This document shows positions 48,101-59,934 of a stretch of DNA of 64,000 nt, piece after piece. Under the pieces are notes generated by a model, which saw only the letters and a list, made by a program, of their open reading frames with translations, did no database searches and had not been told where the DNA came from. Within the stretch, counting starts at the first letter, position 1. Each line of letters starts with the position of its first letter. The position numbers and the translations under genes are program-made. The DNA is from Cephalotus follicularis. Taxonomy: Eukaryota > Streptophyta > Magnoliopsida > Oxalidales > Cephalotaceae. The DNA is taken from contig BDDD01001508.1 in NCBI GenBank assembly GCA_001972305.1, positions 147,798 through 211,797 on the forward strand, written 5' to 3'.

Positions 48101-48884
48101 TCTAGCAGGCAAACAGCTACCAATTCAAACTGAAACACCACAAATGTTCTGATCTAGTTCTCTGCTCTTTCTTCCCCTAGGATACATTCACAGTTTGGGT
48201 CCGGTGTTCTTTGGTACCATCTACATGATTCGATGATGGTGAAAATCTGTAGGTGTAGAGGTTTATTTATGATTTCATGTCTTAGCCTTGCAACCTGCAA
48301 AACCATTGAGGCTAGGCAGTTGAATAAGTCTCATATTGGGTTTTGCTTGATTCTTACATGTGATCGTGCTACGGCAGCATTGTGGAGACCAGATTAAGCT
48401 CCTATTAAAATCATGTTTGTGGCAGTGTTGTCCCTTAGCAAGACCACCCAGTCGGCATTCTAGTTGCATATGAACTTATCTGTGAAGACTGAAGACTCTT
48501 TCTTTTGGTCTTCCGATGGAAAGGATAGATTTTTAGTCAATGCTATCAACCATATTCATACTTTAAGTGATAACTTTTTATTCAACTGGGCTCTCTCCCT
48601 TTTGTTCAGCTTTGTGTTTATTGAACATGGACTGATATAGGATTCAAAGCGCAGTTGTATATGCTTGTCTGCTGCCATTTCTCAACGCATTTCTTTGGAC
48701 AAATACTGTTTTACGTATGCACTGTGGTCTTAGTATTCTATGCAATGAATGAATTGGTTTTATTCAACTGCTTCAGGTACTGGGACCTAATTTCTTCAGC
48801 TGGGTATGTCCAACATCTAGACATATTGGTTCTGGTCTCCGATTCCGCACAGCTTATGATAATACAGCAGGGGCTGGATTGTAA
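44788..48884 (+). CDS. PAT16: DHHC-type protein S-acyltransferase, PAT16-like
   Basis: Seven exons: 44788-45063, 46913-47005, 47089-47190, 47360-47437, 47515-47613, 47720-47815, 48777-48884. All are multiples of three and join GT-AG to 283 residues. Four membrane spans are visible (about 9-30, 42-64, 143-165, 184-205). A DPG motif lies at 66-68, the cysteine-rich domain ([28 protein letters not shown]) runs into D124-H-H-C127, and TTxE is at 213-216. The end reads [29 protein letters not shown] enzymes attach palmitate to cytosolic-side cysteines of membrane proteins (family knowledge). The short form without a long tail fits the PAT13/14/16 group; At3g09320 lies beside AVT1 and FES1 in Arabidopsis, favouring PAT16. 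Intron 1 holds a (CT)n tract and two MITEs. Confidence 0.93.
45711..45858. mobile_element. Small MITE in PAT16 intron 1, MULE-like
   Basis: 148 bp with 20-bp inverted ends (GAGGCCAGATCCTCTGCTGC against GAAGCCAGATCCTCTGCTGC) and a 9-bp near-perfect target duplication GGCGARATG (45702-45710, 45859-45867), as in Mutator-like elements. The inner arms (CCAACCATTGGATTTGGTT and its reverse complement) also pair. No coding capacity. Confidence 0.75.
46074..46232. mobile_element. Foldback MITE in PAT16 intron 1: 62-bp arms, 24-bp loop
   Basis: The left arm 46078-46139 and right arm 46164-46225 are reverse complements over 62 bp with two mismatches. The loop is 24 bp. The outer ends share GATCCTCTGCTG with the MITE 215 bp upstream, so the two belong to one family. 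A target duplication is only partial (GAATTG on both sides). A transcript would fold into an almost perfect hairpin. Confidence 0.8.
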
Positions 48885-50126
48885 ATATCAACTTACAGTT
48901 TCACTGCTGCTGAGTTTTGGCCTTACATTTAACAGAATTTACAAATCTTTAAACTGTGAAGTGGTGGATGAAAACTGATCTTGTGATTACTTCTGGCAAA
49001 CATCTTCAATGTATCAGGCAAATTGGTTATTCTGCTTGAGGCACTTCAGGAAAGATAAAGTACCATCCATTCATTACTTACCCGTAATTCTGCACGAGTC
49101 TTGGAAGACTGATGTCAATAGCCAAAGTAATTCATTTTGTGAAGCAGTTAGAATTGGTGTAGGTGGGTTTTGGTTTTCTCCTTTTTATTCTTTTTGTACA
49201 TGTAATTTTCTCAAAGTAGGATTTGCAGATACTTTTTCGGATAATCCTAAATGTACAAAGAGGGAATCATATTCCCTGTAAAAAATGAGATGATGGCAAG
49301 TCTACATCTATGTAGAGGATCATACATGTAAGATGTAACCTAGAGGTGTAATCCTTTTTTAGAAAAGAATAATACAAAATGGTGCTACATCTCTGTTTTT
49401 CAGCATTCTTGTGTTAACGAAAAAATTCTTCTGTATAACAAAGATATTGTTTTTTGTGTAACTAACACGATTGGGTTTTACCAAACTCATCACATTAATT
49501 TTATGGTTCATTTAATGAGTTTAAATCAAAAATTATTTTTTATCCTATATTTTAGAATTTTTTTTAAGAAATATTCGTTTATCTGTTTAAATAAACAAAT
49601 CAAATATAAATTTAGATAAATATTAAATTATATACGATTATCATTGTATCCCACATTCGTTAGATATAAACTCATTGCATATAAATCCGAATCCGTATCC
49701 ATGATCCGGTTTGTCAGCACCAACTTAGATGCAGTTTTCGCTTAATGGATGGAGAAATTTGTAATATTGATAATGTGCTCTGTAGATTTTACAGAAATTA
49801 TCTTACAGAGTGGGACCTACAGAGCAAAGAACCTCGCGCAGCTCAAAAAAAGTCACGTGGACAAGAAATGGTCCAGTTTACGCGCTCTTTTTTAACTGCT
49901 ACAACAGACACGCTTCAATATAACGTTGATAACTACGAGATGTCATCATATTATGCCTTCGTGGTTTGCACGCTCCTAACAGAAACCTTGAAACTAATCT
50001 AAGTGAAAAATAAAGAAGGATTTTGCTATTGAAGAGCGATGCATTTAATTCTCGGATATGCACCAAGAAGAATAGCACTCTGTTTTCTCACTTCATCTTT
50101 TTGTGGGTTTCACTGTTCATCTTCAA
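48885..50126. other. PAT16 3' flank and intergenic stretch, FHL leader
   Basis: Probable PAT16 3' UTR up to about 49380, then AT-rich DNA. Small open frames at 49009-49281 and 49745-50002 have no recognised domain. The right end is the probable FHL 5' leader. Confidence 0.5.
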
Positions 50127-51437
50127 ATGGAAGCTGCTCATGGGTACACATCTGAGAATAACAGGTCTTATAATTTCTGGGTTCGATTATTTTTTCCCGT
50201 TTAACCTATACTTTGATATATATATAGTAGTATTAGTTGATTTAACTCACTCGTGTTTAATATCATTATTCACCTGTCGCTAAAAGACATCGGTTGAAAG
50301 AACTAAAGGTTCATATGCGATCTGGGTTTATATCATAGATACTGTTATTAGATTTAAGAGTGATCAAATATTGACTCTTCAAAAATGTGATAGATTTTAG
50401 TGATTGGTTTTTACTGATATTTGTTAGTTATGTCTTGATTTTGATGATCGTGAAGTAGAGGAGTAACTTCATGTTTGTATCTACAATTTATTGCTGGCAA
50501 ACATGGAAGATTTGTTTGCCAATTCCAGCTTCTCACGTGCCATTTGTTTTTTTTTTTTTTGGGTTTTCCCTTCTATCACATATTTTCAGCTTCCATGTCA
50601 GGAAAGCACCAAACACCAACATAGTTGACTTCAACAAGAAAAGAAAATTACAGGCTGAGCAATTGGGCTTGCCTACACCAAAGCATAAATTCTCGAATCG
50701 AAGTTTACTATCTGAACTCACCTCTATATTTGAGGGAAATCCAGTAACAGAGGGCATCCATTCAGTTATACAAAAGGGGGAGTTAGAGGGAGGGTTCATC
50801 GATGATGTATCAGAACCTGAATCTGCAAAAGATAGCAATAGTTTTGTTGACGATTCTGACTCTGCTATGTCTGTATATGGTGAAAATAAACTTGAGATAG
50901 AAGATACAAAACCAAGTTCCTGCGATAGGCCTTCTTCCTCATCATTCACCTGTGGCGGCAGCAGTGTGAAGGATACTTGTTATTCTTTGGATATCACAGC
51001 CGCGGTTGAAACAGGTGCTGAAAATGAAGAAGTGAGAATTGTTCATGAAATAGAAGAGCTTGATCCTTCCAATGATTGCAAGGGATGTCAGGTGTCTTGG
51101 AATCTAGAGGATTCCCCGCCGGGATTTGAATGCCATGTAGACTGCATTTGTTCCAAATATGCAAATGTAAGTGTTGAGCTAGCAGAAAAGGAACTTGAAG
51201 ATGCTCTATACTCCAGTGGGTTGAATCCAAATAGTTATGTACATTCATTTGGAAGGTGGAGTGCTAACCGAGGTAATTCATCGTCTTCTTCGCATGCTTT
51301 GTTGTTGGCTTGTTGCTAGCCTTAAAAAGTATATGTTGTTTACAGTTAAATTTTTTGATGCAGATGCTCAACAGGGCACCTGGAAACCAACCATTGATCA
51401 AGAATTTGAGCAGTACTTTTCGATGCTTATGCTGTAG
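50127..51437 (+). CDS. FHL: FHY1/FHL-like phytochrome A nuclear-import adaptor
   Basis: Three exons: 50127-50164 (38 nt), 50590-51272, 51364-51437, giving 264 residues. An N-terminal nuclear localisation signal (NKKRKLQAEQLGLP, residues 28-41) overlaps a Leu-rich, export-signal-like stretch. The middle is acidic and Ser-rich and poorly conserved. The C terminus ends KPTIDQEFEQYFSMLML, the phyA-binding septin-related motif of FHY1/FHL. These proteins carry light-activated phytochrome A into the nucleus (family knowledge). The small first exon is inferred from a GT donor whose phase matches exon 2 and from an ATG with no better alternative. Position next to SMR4 and PCS1 agrees with FHL (At5g02200). 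The 3' half and flank are duplicated downstream. Confidence 0.85.
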
Positions 51438-53104
51438 TAGAGAGTTTTCGCACATTTGCAGCTAAATGGTATGTGCTAAAGGTAAATCTGTCTTATATAA
51501 TTATTATGCCCATTGTGAGATGTAAATTAATGGGTTCTTTTATGTTTGAAATTCTATGAGAGAGTACAAAGTTCCTGATACCATAGGATCTCAATAAGCT
51601 TAACCCCGGAGCTTCCTCGTCCTGATTTGTCATGCTTCTTGAATTAAATTGTGTTTTTCTTCTAATATGAGCAAGCGAATAAGAAAGTGGCAATAAATTA
51701 GTTACGTTAGCATTCTCTTAGACGAATTACTATTATCCAGTTACTGAAAGTTTGGGGCTCCCTTATTCAATATGCGCATGAGGAGATTCTCGAGTGGACA
51801 TAGCTTGACTAGATACAATCAATGACAAAAACTCTTTGTTGTGTCATGGGCTGTGTTCACCAAAAACTTTTTCGATACATGGGCCTCTTAACTAGATACT
51901 GAAAGGAAGATAAGAGGAAAGCAGGGGCATAAGCATAACTACTAGAATGCTACAAAAATGTTCGAATGGAGTGAGCAGTCCTAAACTCATATGCATGTGA
52001 AGTGACCTGTCATACTTATTTGTTTGGATGATGCAGTGAAGTGACCATTGGTATATCACTGAATTTGTTACCTTTAGCTCAACTGATTTAACTAACTTCA
52101 TCCCTTGAACATTTGATTTTGGCGGGGGGACATGAACATATGAATCTTTTACCTTTAATATAAATGTGCTAAAACTATAATTGTCAATATTATTATTATT
52201 ATTATTATTATTATTTCCTTGCTATTTTTGGTTTGTTTCGTTTGCACTCATACAAGTTACAATTAAAGCTTGAAATTGATTTACAACATGACTAAAACCC
52301 TCTTATCTTGAAACACAACGCATCTGAACTACAACCATCTTAAAAATAAAAATAAAAATAAAAATTCTCTCTCTCTCTCTCTCTTTTTTTTCCTTTTTTC
52401 TCACTATTCTCAATTGCTCATTTAATCTTTAAATTAAAAAAAAAAATCAGTTACTGATAATGAAAAGAGAATGACATTGTTTTCTCAGCTTTCACATATG
52501 AAAATAACAATTCCTTCAAATTAATGTTGTGACCAAAACGATATCCATCACTTAAGGATATTTTATTCATTGTTGGACAATAAAAAAAAGAGGAAGGAAG
52601 AGGATCTCCTTATTTGAGTAACAATTTTGGACTAACAATATACATATGCCATAACCATATACCCCCAAATGATTGAATCCCTTTAACCTTACCTCAAAAA
52701 GAAAAGAAGAAAAAAAATCTAAGCATAAGCTTCCCTTCTAGGACGCAAGGAGAAAAGATGATCAAGATCAGGCGGCTGAAAGTAGCCATTGAGAGGTGGG
52801 TCTCTCTTCTTTACGTCATTAGATGACTTCTTTTTCGGAGGCGGCGGACATACAGACACACTTGGAATCTTACGTGTCGGAGTCTTACATTCTTCCTTTT
52901 CCCACATATTAGGTCTCTCCTCAAGCGTTCTCATCAAATCAAAGGAAAACATAAAAGAACACAGAAATATTAGGTGAAAATATGGTTTATTTATATATCG
53001 ATTTTTCCTTAGAATTATTTGGAAAAATGAGTGGGAGAAGGCTTGAAGATGGGGATGTCCGTTGATAACCAGGACTGGATTTATATGACAACCACTTTTT
53101 CAAG
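50978..53104. repeat. Segmental duplication, unit 1 (FHL 3' half to SMR4)
   Basis: Matches unit 2 (54055-56115) in the same orientation over about 2.1 kb, with high identity and scattered substitutions and small indels. It includes the FHL exon 2 end, intron 2, exon 3, 3' flank with an (ATT)n tract, and the SMR4-like gene. The identity breaks at GACAACCAC(A/T)TTTTCAAG in both. Confidence 0.9.
52719..52952 (-). CDS. SMR4: SIAMESE-RELATED CDK inhibitor, SMR4-like, copy 1
   Basis: Single-exon gene of 77 residues. It carries the SMR signature motifs: CKTPTRKIP (about residues 22-30), a Pro-Lys block PPPPKKK, and the C-terminal cyclin/CDK-binding [14 protein letters not shown], ending [11 protein letters not shown] proteins bind CDK-cyclin complexes and stop mitotic division, often with a switch to endoreduplication (family knowledge). 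Short length and position next to FHL fit SMR4 (At5g02220). It is convergent with FHL, about 1.3 kb away tail to tail. The start is the ATG shared with copy 2. Confidence 0.88.
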   Translation of the reverse strand: MFSFDLMRTLEERPNMWEKEECKTPTRKIPSVSVCPPPPKKKSSNDVKKRDPPLNGYFQPPDLDHLFSLRPRREAYA

Positions 53105-54014
53105 TTTTATTTTTAAGATGGTTGTAGTTCAGATGCGTTGTGTTTCAAGATAAGAGGGTTTTAGTCATGTTGTAAATCAGTTTCAAGCTTTAATTGTAAC
53201 TTGTATGAGTGCAAACGAAACAAACCAAAAATAGCAAGGAAATACTACTAATAATAATAATAATATTGACAATTATAGTTTTAGCACATTTATATTAAAG
53301 GTAAAAGATTCATATGTCCCCCCGCCAAAATCAAATGTTCAAGGGATGAAGTTAGTTAAATCAGTTGAGCTAAAGGTAACAAATTCAGTGATAAACCAAT
53401 GGTCACTTCACTGCATCATCCAAACAAATAAGTATGACAGGTCACTTCACATGCATATGAGTTTAGGACTGCTCACTCCATTCAAACATTTTTGTAGTTA
53501 TGCTTATGCCCATGCTTTCCTCTTATCTTCCTTTCAGTTATTAATTGATAGGTAAGAGGCCCATGTATCGAAAAAGTTTTTGGTTAACACAGCCTATGAT
53601 GCAACAAAAAGTTTTTGTCATTGATTGTATCTAGACGAGCTCGAGAATCTCCTCACAACGCATATTGAATAAGGGAACCCCAAACTTTCAGTAAGTGGAT
53701 AATAGTAATTCGTCTAAGAGAATGCTAACGCAACTAATTTATTGCCACTTTCTTATTCGCTTGCTCATATTAGAAGAAAAACACAATTTAATTCAAGAAG
53801 CATGACAAATCAGGACGGGAAGCTCCGGGGTTAAGCTTCTTGAGATCCTATGGTATCAGGAACTTCGTACTCTCTCATAGAATTTCAAACATAAAAGAAC
53901 CCATTAATTTACATCTCACAATGGGCATAATAATTATATAAGACAGATTTACCTTTAGCACATACCATTTAGCTGCAAATGTGCGAAAACTCTCTACTAC
54001 AGCATAAGCATCGA
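53105..54014. repeat. Inverted copy of the FHL 3' flank
   Basis: This segment is the reverse complement of the sequence running from the last codons of FHL exon 3 to about 0.9 kb downstream (51418-52345 in unit 1, about 54495-55365 in unit 2). Variant words such as CTCGAGCTCGTCTAGATAC and TACCTATCAATTAATAACTG are shared with unit 2 and not unit 1, so its closest relative is unit 2. With unit 2 it makes a large palindrome around the truncated FHL copy. Confidence 0.88.
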
Positions 54015-54514
54015 AATGAAGAAGTGAGAATTGTTCATGAAATAGAAGAGCTTGTTAATTCTTTGGATAGCACAGCCGCGGTTGAAACAGGTGCTGAAAA
54101 TGAAGAAGTGAGAATTGTTCATGAAGTAGAAGAGCTTGATCCTTCCAATGATTGCAAGGGATGTCAGGTGTCTCGGAATCTAGGGGATTCCCCGCCAGGA
54201 TTTGAATGCCATGTAGACTGCATTTGTTCCAAATATGCAAATGTAAGCATTGAGCTAGCTGAAAAGGAACTTGAAGATGCTCTATACTCCAGTGGGTTGA
54301 ATCCAAATAGTTATGTGCATTCATTTGGAAGGTGGAGTGTTAACCGAGGTAATTCATCGTCTTATTGGCATGCTTTGTTGTTGGCTTGTTGCTAGCCTTA
54401 AAAAGTATATGTTGTTTACAGTTAAATTTTTTGATGCAGATGCTCAACAGGGTTCCTGGAAAACCAACCATTGATCAAGAATTTGAGCAGTACTTTTCGA
54501 TGCTTATGCTGTAG
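54015..54514 (+). pseudogene. FHL: Truncated FHL copy
   Basis: Keeps only the 3' part of FHL exon 2 (to 54348), intron 2 and exon 3 (54440-54514). A 36-bp piece (GAAGAAGTGAGAATTGTTCA...) occurs twice at its start, once at the junction with the inverted segment and once at its normal place. The first exon and the part coding the nuclear signal are missing. An extra A in exon 3 (GGAAAACCAACC against GGAAACCAACC in FHL) shifts the frame, so the phyA-binding C terminus is lost. It has no promoter of its own apart from the inverted flank. Confidence 0.88.
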
Positions 54515-55179
54515 TAGAGAGTTTTCGCACATTTGCAGCTAAATGTTATGTGCTAAAGGTAAATCTGTCTTATATAATTATTATGTCATTGTGAGATGTA
54601 AATTAATGGGTTCTTTTATGTTTGAAATTCTATGAGAGAGTACGAAGTTCCTGATACCATAGGATCTCAAGAAGCTTAACCCCGGAGCTTCCTCGTCCTG
54701 ATTTGTCATGCTTCTTGAATTAAATTGTGTTTTTCTTCTAATATGAGCAAACGAATAAGAAAGTGGCAATAAATTAGTTACGTTAGCATTCTCTTAGACG
54801 AATTACTATTATCCACTTACTGAAAGTTTGGGGTTCCCTTATTCAATATGCGTTGTGAGGAGATTCTCGAGCTCGTCTAGATACAATCAATGACAAAAAC
54901 TCTATGTTGCGTCATGGGGTCTCTTACCTATCAATTAATAACTGAAAGGAAGATAAGAGGAAAGCATGGGCATAAGCATAACTACAAAAATGTTTGAATG
55001 GAGTGAGCAGTCCTAAACTCATATGCATGTGATGTGACCATTGGTTTATCACTGAATTTGTTACCTTTAACTCAACTGATTTAACTAACTTCATCCCTTG
55101 AACATTTGATTTTGGCGGGGGACGTGAACATATGAATCTTTTACCTTTAATATAAATGTGCTAAAACTATAATTATCAA

Positions 55180-55216
<37 letters not shown>

Positions 55217-56115
55217 TTATTATTACTATTTCCTTGCTATTTTTGGTTTGTTTCGTTTGTACTCATACAAGTTACAATTAAAGCTTGAAACTGATTTACA
55301 ACATGACTAAAACCCTCTTATCTTGAAACACAACGCATCTGAACTACAACCATCTTAAAAATAAAAATAAAAATAAAAATTATCTCTCTTTTTTTTTACA
55401 AATTTAATATTTTTTTTTTCACAATAATCAAAAAAACAAATAAAATATAAAAAAAAAAAAAAAATCCATTACTGATAATGAAAAGAGAATGCCATTGTTT
55501 TCTCAGCTTTCACATCTGAAAATAACAATTCATTCAAATTAATGTTGTGACCAAAACGATATCCATCACTTAAGGATATTTTATTCATTGTTGGACAAGA
55601 AAAAAGAGAGGAAAGAAGAGGATCTCCTTATTTGAGTAACAATTTTGGAGTAACAATATACATATACTCATAATCATATACCCCCAAATGATTCAATCCC
55701 CTTAACCTTACCTCAAAAAGAAAAGAAAAAAAAAATCTAAGCATAAGCTTCCCTTCTAGGACGCAAGGAGAAAAGATGATCAAGATCAGGCGGCTGAAAG
55801 TAGCCATTGAGAGGTGGGTCTCTCTTCTTTCCGTCGTTAGATGACTTCTTTTTCGGAGGCAGCGGACATACAGAAACACTTGGAATCTTACGTGTCGGAG
55901 TCTTACATTCTTCATTTTCCCACATCTTAGGTCTCTCCTCAAGCGTTCTCATCAAATCAAAGGAAAACATAAAAGAACACATAAATATTAGGTGAAAATA
56001 TGGTTTATTTATATATCGATTTTTCTTTAGAATTATTTGGAAAAATGAGTGGGAGAAGGCTTGAAGATGGGGATGTCCGTTGATAACCAGGACTGGATTT
56101 ATATGACAACCACAT
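54055..56115. repeat. Segmental duplication, unit 2
   Basis: Direct copy of 50978-53104, carrying the truncated FHL copy and the second SMR4-like gene. An (ATT)n tract at about 55181-55218 is longer than in unit 1. It ends at 56115, where the sequence departs from unit 1. Confidence 0.9.
55737..55970 (-). CDS. SMR4: SIAMESE-RELATED CDK inhibitor, SMR4-like, copy 2
   Basis: 77 residues, open along its full length. It differs from copy 1 at four positions by my reading (PNMWEK to PKMWEN, CPPPPK to CPLPPK, NDVKK to NDGKK). All SMR motifs ([26 protein letters not shown]) are intact. An in-frame ATG four codons upstream (55982) exists only in this copy, so the shared ATG is taken as the start. 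Upstream sequence is duplicated too, through the TATTTATATATCGATTTTT stretch, so both copies may keep their promoters. Confidence 0.87.
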   Translation of the reverse strand: MFSFDLMRTLEERPKMWENEECKTPTRKIPSVSVCPLPPKKKSSNDGKKRDPPLNGYFQPPDLDHLFSLRPRREAYA

Positions 56116-58568
56116 TTTCAAGACCCTATTCACCTATTGATTTATTGGTAAAATCACTAATTCAGGAATTTGCTATTTCTATCAAATTTCATCACCCACT
56201 TGCTTAATTTTAGCCCAAATTAGTTCAAATTAGTATTGCACATATAATTTTATTTGACATTGTATTTGATTAAAAAAAAATTCTTACCTAAATTATTGTA
56301 GACATATACACGTCAAAATAATTGTAAATCAAAACTAATACTAAAAATTGGCTCAAAACACATGTTGAATTGTAAAACTAAAATTATGCGTCAAGATTAT
56401 AGATGAAAAATGGCTTATGCTTTATTGTAGAATCTGTATATTATATCAATAATATACACAACAATTGCACTTTTTTGTAGAATCTATATATAATACCATC
56501 AATATACTCACCAATTGCACATTGATTCTTCTTATCACAATATTCTGCTTAAAGGTGATAATATGGATCATGATACCCGAATATTACCCGAACCTTTAAC
56601 GATACTAATTTAAATGAGTATAGTCTAAATTCGGTCGTTTTATATTAATATCAATTTGTATAATTTGATTTGAGTTCGAATCATATTCGGATCAACTTGT
56701 TAAACAGAATACGAATTTGACTGAACCTGACTCAAACCCTATCCAAACATAATAAATACATGACATATCCTATTGACACGAATATAGGCTTATACATCTA
56801 TACTGTTAATATGTTCTCACTCGCTCGAAAATGGACGTGACGGAACTGGTTTCTTGGTTTGTGGTTAATAGAAGTAAAAATCACAACAGACTTACAAGTC
56901 CCTCAATTAGCTACAATAAGTAGGGTAATCAAATCTTAAAATTTAAACAAAAAGGTCAACCAGCTATCGACATATTAATGGATCGATTCCATAAAGATTG
57001 ACAAATTCCAAATGTCTTAGAAAAGTAGCTGCAAATGGTATTGAATTCCCTCCTACTCTTCTAGCTGTTCTCGTAACCGGTCTTCTTCTTTGGCTAAGTT
57101 TTAAATCATTAGAGAGAGAAGATGAGACTGGAGTAAGAGAGGAAAATTTCATATGAGGATGCGAAGAGTGCTTGATTCAATCCCTCAAAAGGAAACCCGC
57201 AAATAATGTTGATGCTTCTACGCCAAAATTATGCACCAATCAACTCCAGCAAAAAAGAAGAGCCTCCAAATAATGATGATGATGTTAAGCCCCTAAATTT
57301 ATTTCAAGCCCAAATTTTAGGCTAAAAATAGGAGAGGAGGACGATTTTGAGGATGGTGATATTTCCAAACCAATCTTAAGAAAGAACTATACTAAAAATG
57401 CTGCCAAGTGGAGAGACCCATATGGTGACAACCCAATGTATTCATTGTAAACATAACGTAACCGAAATTAACGTTAAAAAAATTTGTAAACGTAATATTG
57501 AAATACTATAAGATTCAAATCTAATATATAAAAACTAAAGCTAACTTAACTGCAACTTTCCATTTCAAAATCTTAAAATTCTATGCTATATGTACATGTC
57601 CAAATTCAAATAGTTGATTTATTTTTAATTTTATAGTGAAAATTATAATTGAAGTATAATTTATATACTATCTTATGATTTTGTCAAATTTTGATAGGAT
57701 TCATTGGATGTCATAGTGATCAATCCATTATTATATTTAGGTGGCTTTTTAAAATTTAAAATGAAAGTAATTTAGAATAGGAGAGATTTTGAGAGGAGTT
57801 ACAAATCATTTAAACCAACTAACCACCTATCTATTACACCTTAATTTTTTACATTTTCCTTTTTTTAAATCTTCCTTTCTAACTCAAATTTATCATAATT
57901 TTTTTCCTTTCATATTACTCAATTCACGAATAATGTTATGGATAACAAATAAAAATTATACTAACTATAACAACTGTTGATGTATCATAGACTAGAGAAA
58001 ATCATCATTGAGTTGGATTAAAAAGTATGTAATCTCAGCAATTGCTGTCAATTATTTTTTTTATTGTAGTCAATAACATTATTCTATACGTAAAAGCATA
58101 GTCAAACTCACAATTTCTCCAAAAAAAAATTTTTTTGGCAAACTAATGATGAGCTTTTATCAACTTTCTTTTTTTTTCTTTTCTTAATATTTTGTTGATT
58201 GTTCTCAATTTTTTTTTTCTTTAGCTTTTAAATTGTTTGGTGAGATTTCATCTCTAACAAATGATATGAACCTCCAGATTTTTTATTTATTTCATATTCA
58301 TCACCCACCTCTCTTTTTTGTTTTCTTTTAACTCAACATAATTGAACCAAATATATATAAGTGGATTCTTGATTATTTAAAAAATAAAAAAAATCGTTAC
58401 TATGTTTTCATGTGTTTGGTTATATTATTCGCTCAAAAAACAAAACTTCTTATATTAGAATCCGTATTAGCTAAGATAAAGTTTTTTTGGTTAACAGGAG
58501 TACGATAGTGTCCCATTTACCTACAGAGTTATCATATTGGTATCATAAAGAATTAGATATCACTTTAA
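56116..58568. other. AT-rich intergenic stretch
   Basis: No gene recognised. A short minus-strand frame at 56964-57152 and others are without recognised domains. The right end runs into a MITE. Confidence 0.5.
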
Positions 58569-59019
58569 AGTTCCGTTTGTTTAGAGGAAAATATTTTTTG
58601 AAAAATATTTTCCTCATTTTCCTGTATTTGATAACCTTTGGAAAATAAGTCAACGGAAAATATTTTCCAGTAAACGGAAAATCTTAATATAAATATAGGA
58701 AAATGTTTTCCGGAATTCCTTATCTCTCACTCCCCATTCAAGAAAACTTCTCTCTATCTCTATATCTCTCTATATATCTTTATGTCTCTCTTTTTCTTTT
58801 TTTCTATCTCTATATCTCTATCTTTTAGTATAGATAGGTTAATGGACAAAAAATTATTTTATTAACAAAGGAAAATATTTTTCAGATTGTGTTTTAAACA
58901 ATGAAACATATTTTCTAGATTACACACCAAACACAGAAAAATAAAATATTTTTCAAAAAAATATTTTTCATTGAAAATATTTTTCTCGGGAATATATTTT
59001 ACTCCAAACAAACGGAGCT
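58569..59019. mobile_element. MITE with GTTCCGTTTGTTT inverted ends, about 450 bp
   Basis: The left end AGTTCCGTTTGTTTAGAGGA and right end (other strand) AGCTCCGTTTGTTTGGAGTA match over about 25 bp with few differences. The inside is dominated by GGAAAATATTTTCC-type palindromes. No clear target duplication was found. A further GGAAAATATTTTCC-rich stretch continues to about 59130, perhaps a second, partial copy. The superfamily is not certain (hAT- or Mutator-like). Confidence 0.55.
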
Positions 59020-59934
59020 AATGTTTTCCCTTTTTTTTAAGGAAAATATTTTCTTAAATTTATATTAAAATTTTTCTTTGATTGGAAAATATTTTCCGTT
59101 AACTTATTTTCTAAAGGTTACTAACACAGAGATGTTTTATTTCAAGATATCCCCTATGTTATTACTACAATGTCCTATAATTGTGTTTGAAATATTTAGT
59201 ATTGACTTTATGTAATAAAATTGTTTTTATTTGATATCAACACCATTTTAGTGGTTAATCTACCATGGATTTTGAACACCTCATATAATTTCCTCTAGAA
59301 TTTTTTTTTATATAAAATCTAATATCTACTATAAAACAATAATACCCATACATTGCACAAGATCCAAACTAGTTTTATTAACATATCAAACTATAACCGA
59401 CAAACGGGACCATGCCATTTAATAGAAGGAATTAGTGAATGAGGCTAACTAATAGTCCCCACTCAACATTTTCATAAAAACTTTAATAAATGGTAGTATT
59501 AATAAAAAATTTAATTTACGATTGGAAGATTGGATTACACGTAGAAAGGGAATCTTTATTTACCCTTTGTTTGGTAGAGATTAGTACAGGGAGAATAAAA
59601 AATGGTGAAGAGAAAATAAGCTAAACGGATTTAAAATTCATTGTTTGACAAAGAAGGTTTTAATTAAGATGGATAGAAATTAAATTAAGAGAGATTTAAA
59701 ATCTCTTGAGTCCACCAAAATGGAGTGTAGAACGTAAAAAAAAAAAAAATACATTTTAAAGTAGAATACAATTTTATCCTCTTTCATTTCTTTTATTTAC
59801 TATAATTCTATTTTAAAGTTTACTTAAATGACTAGAATTAACACAATGATATATTTGTCACATTATACATTTTAAACTTTATTTTTTCTATTTGTTTTCA
59901 CTCTACCAAACATACTAATTTTCTTTACTTATAT
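59020..59934. other. AT-rich intergenic stretch
   Basis: Contains a possible weak MITE: TTTGTTTGGTAGAG at about 59567 and CTCTACCAAACATA at about 59901 are inverted. Nothing else was recognised. Confidence 0.4.
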
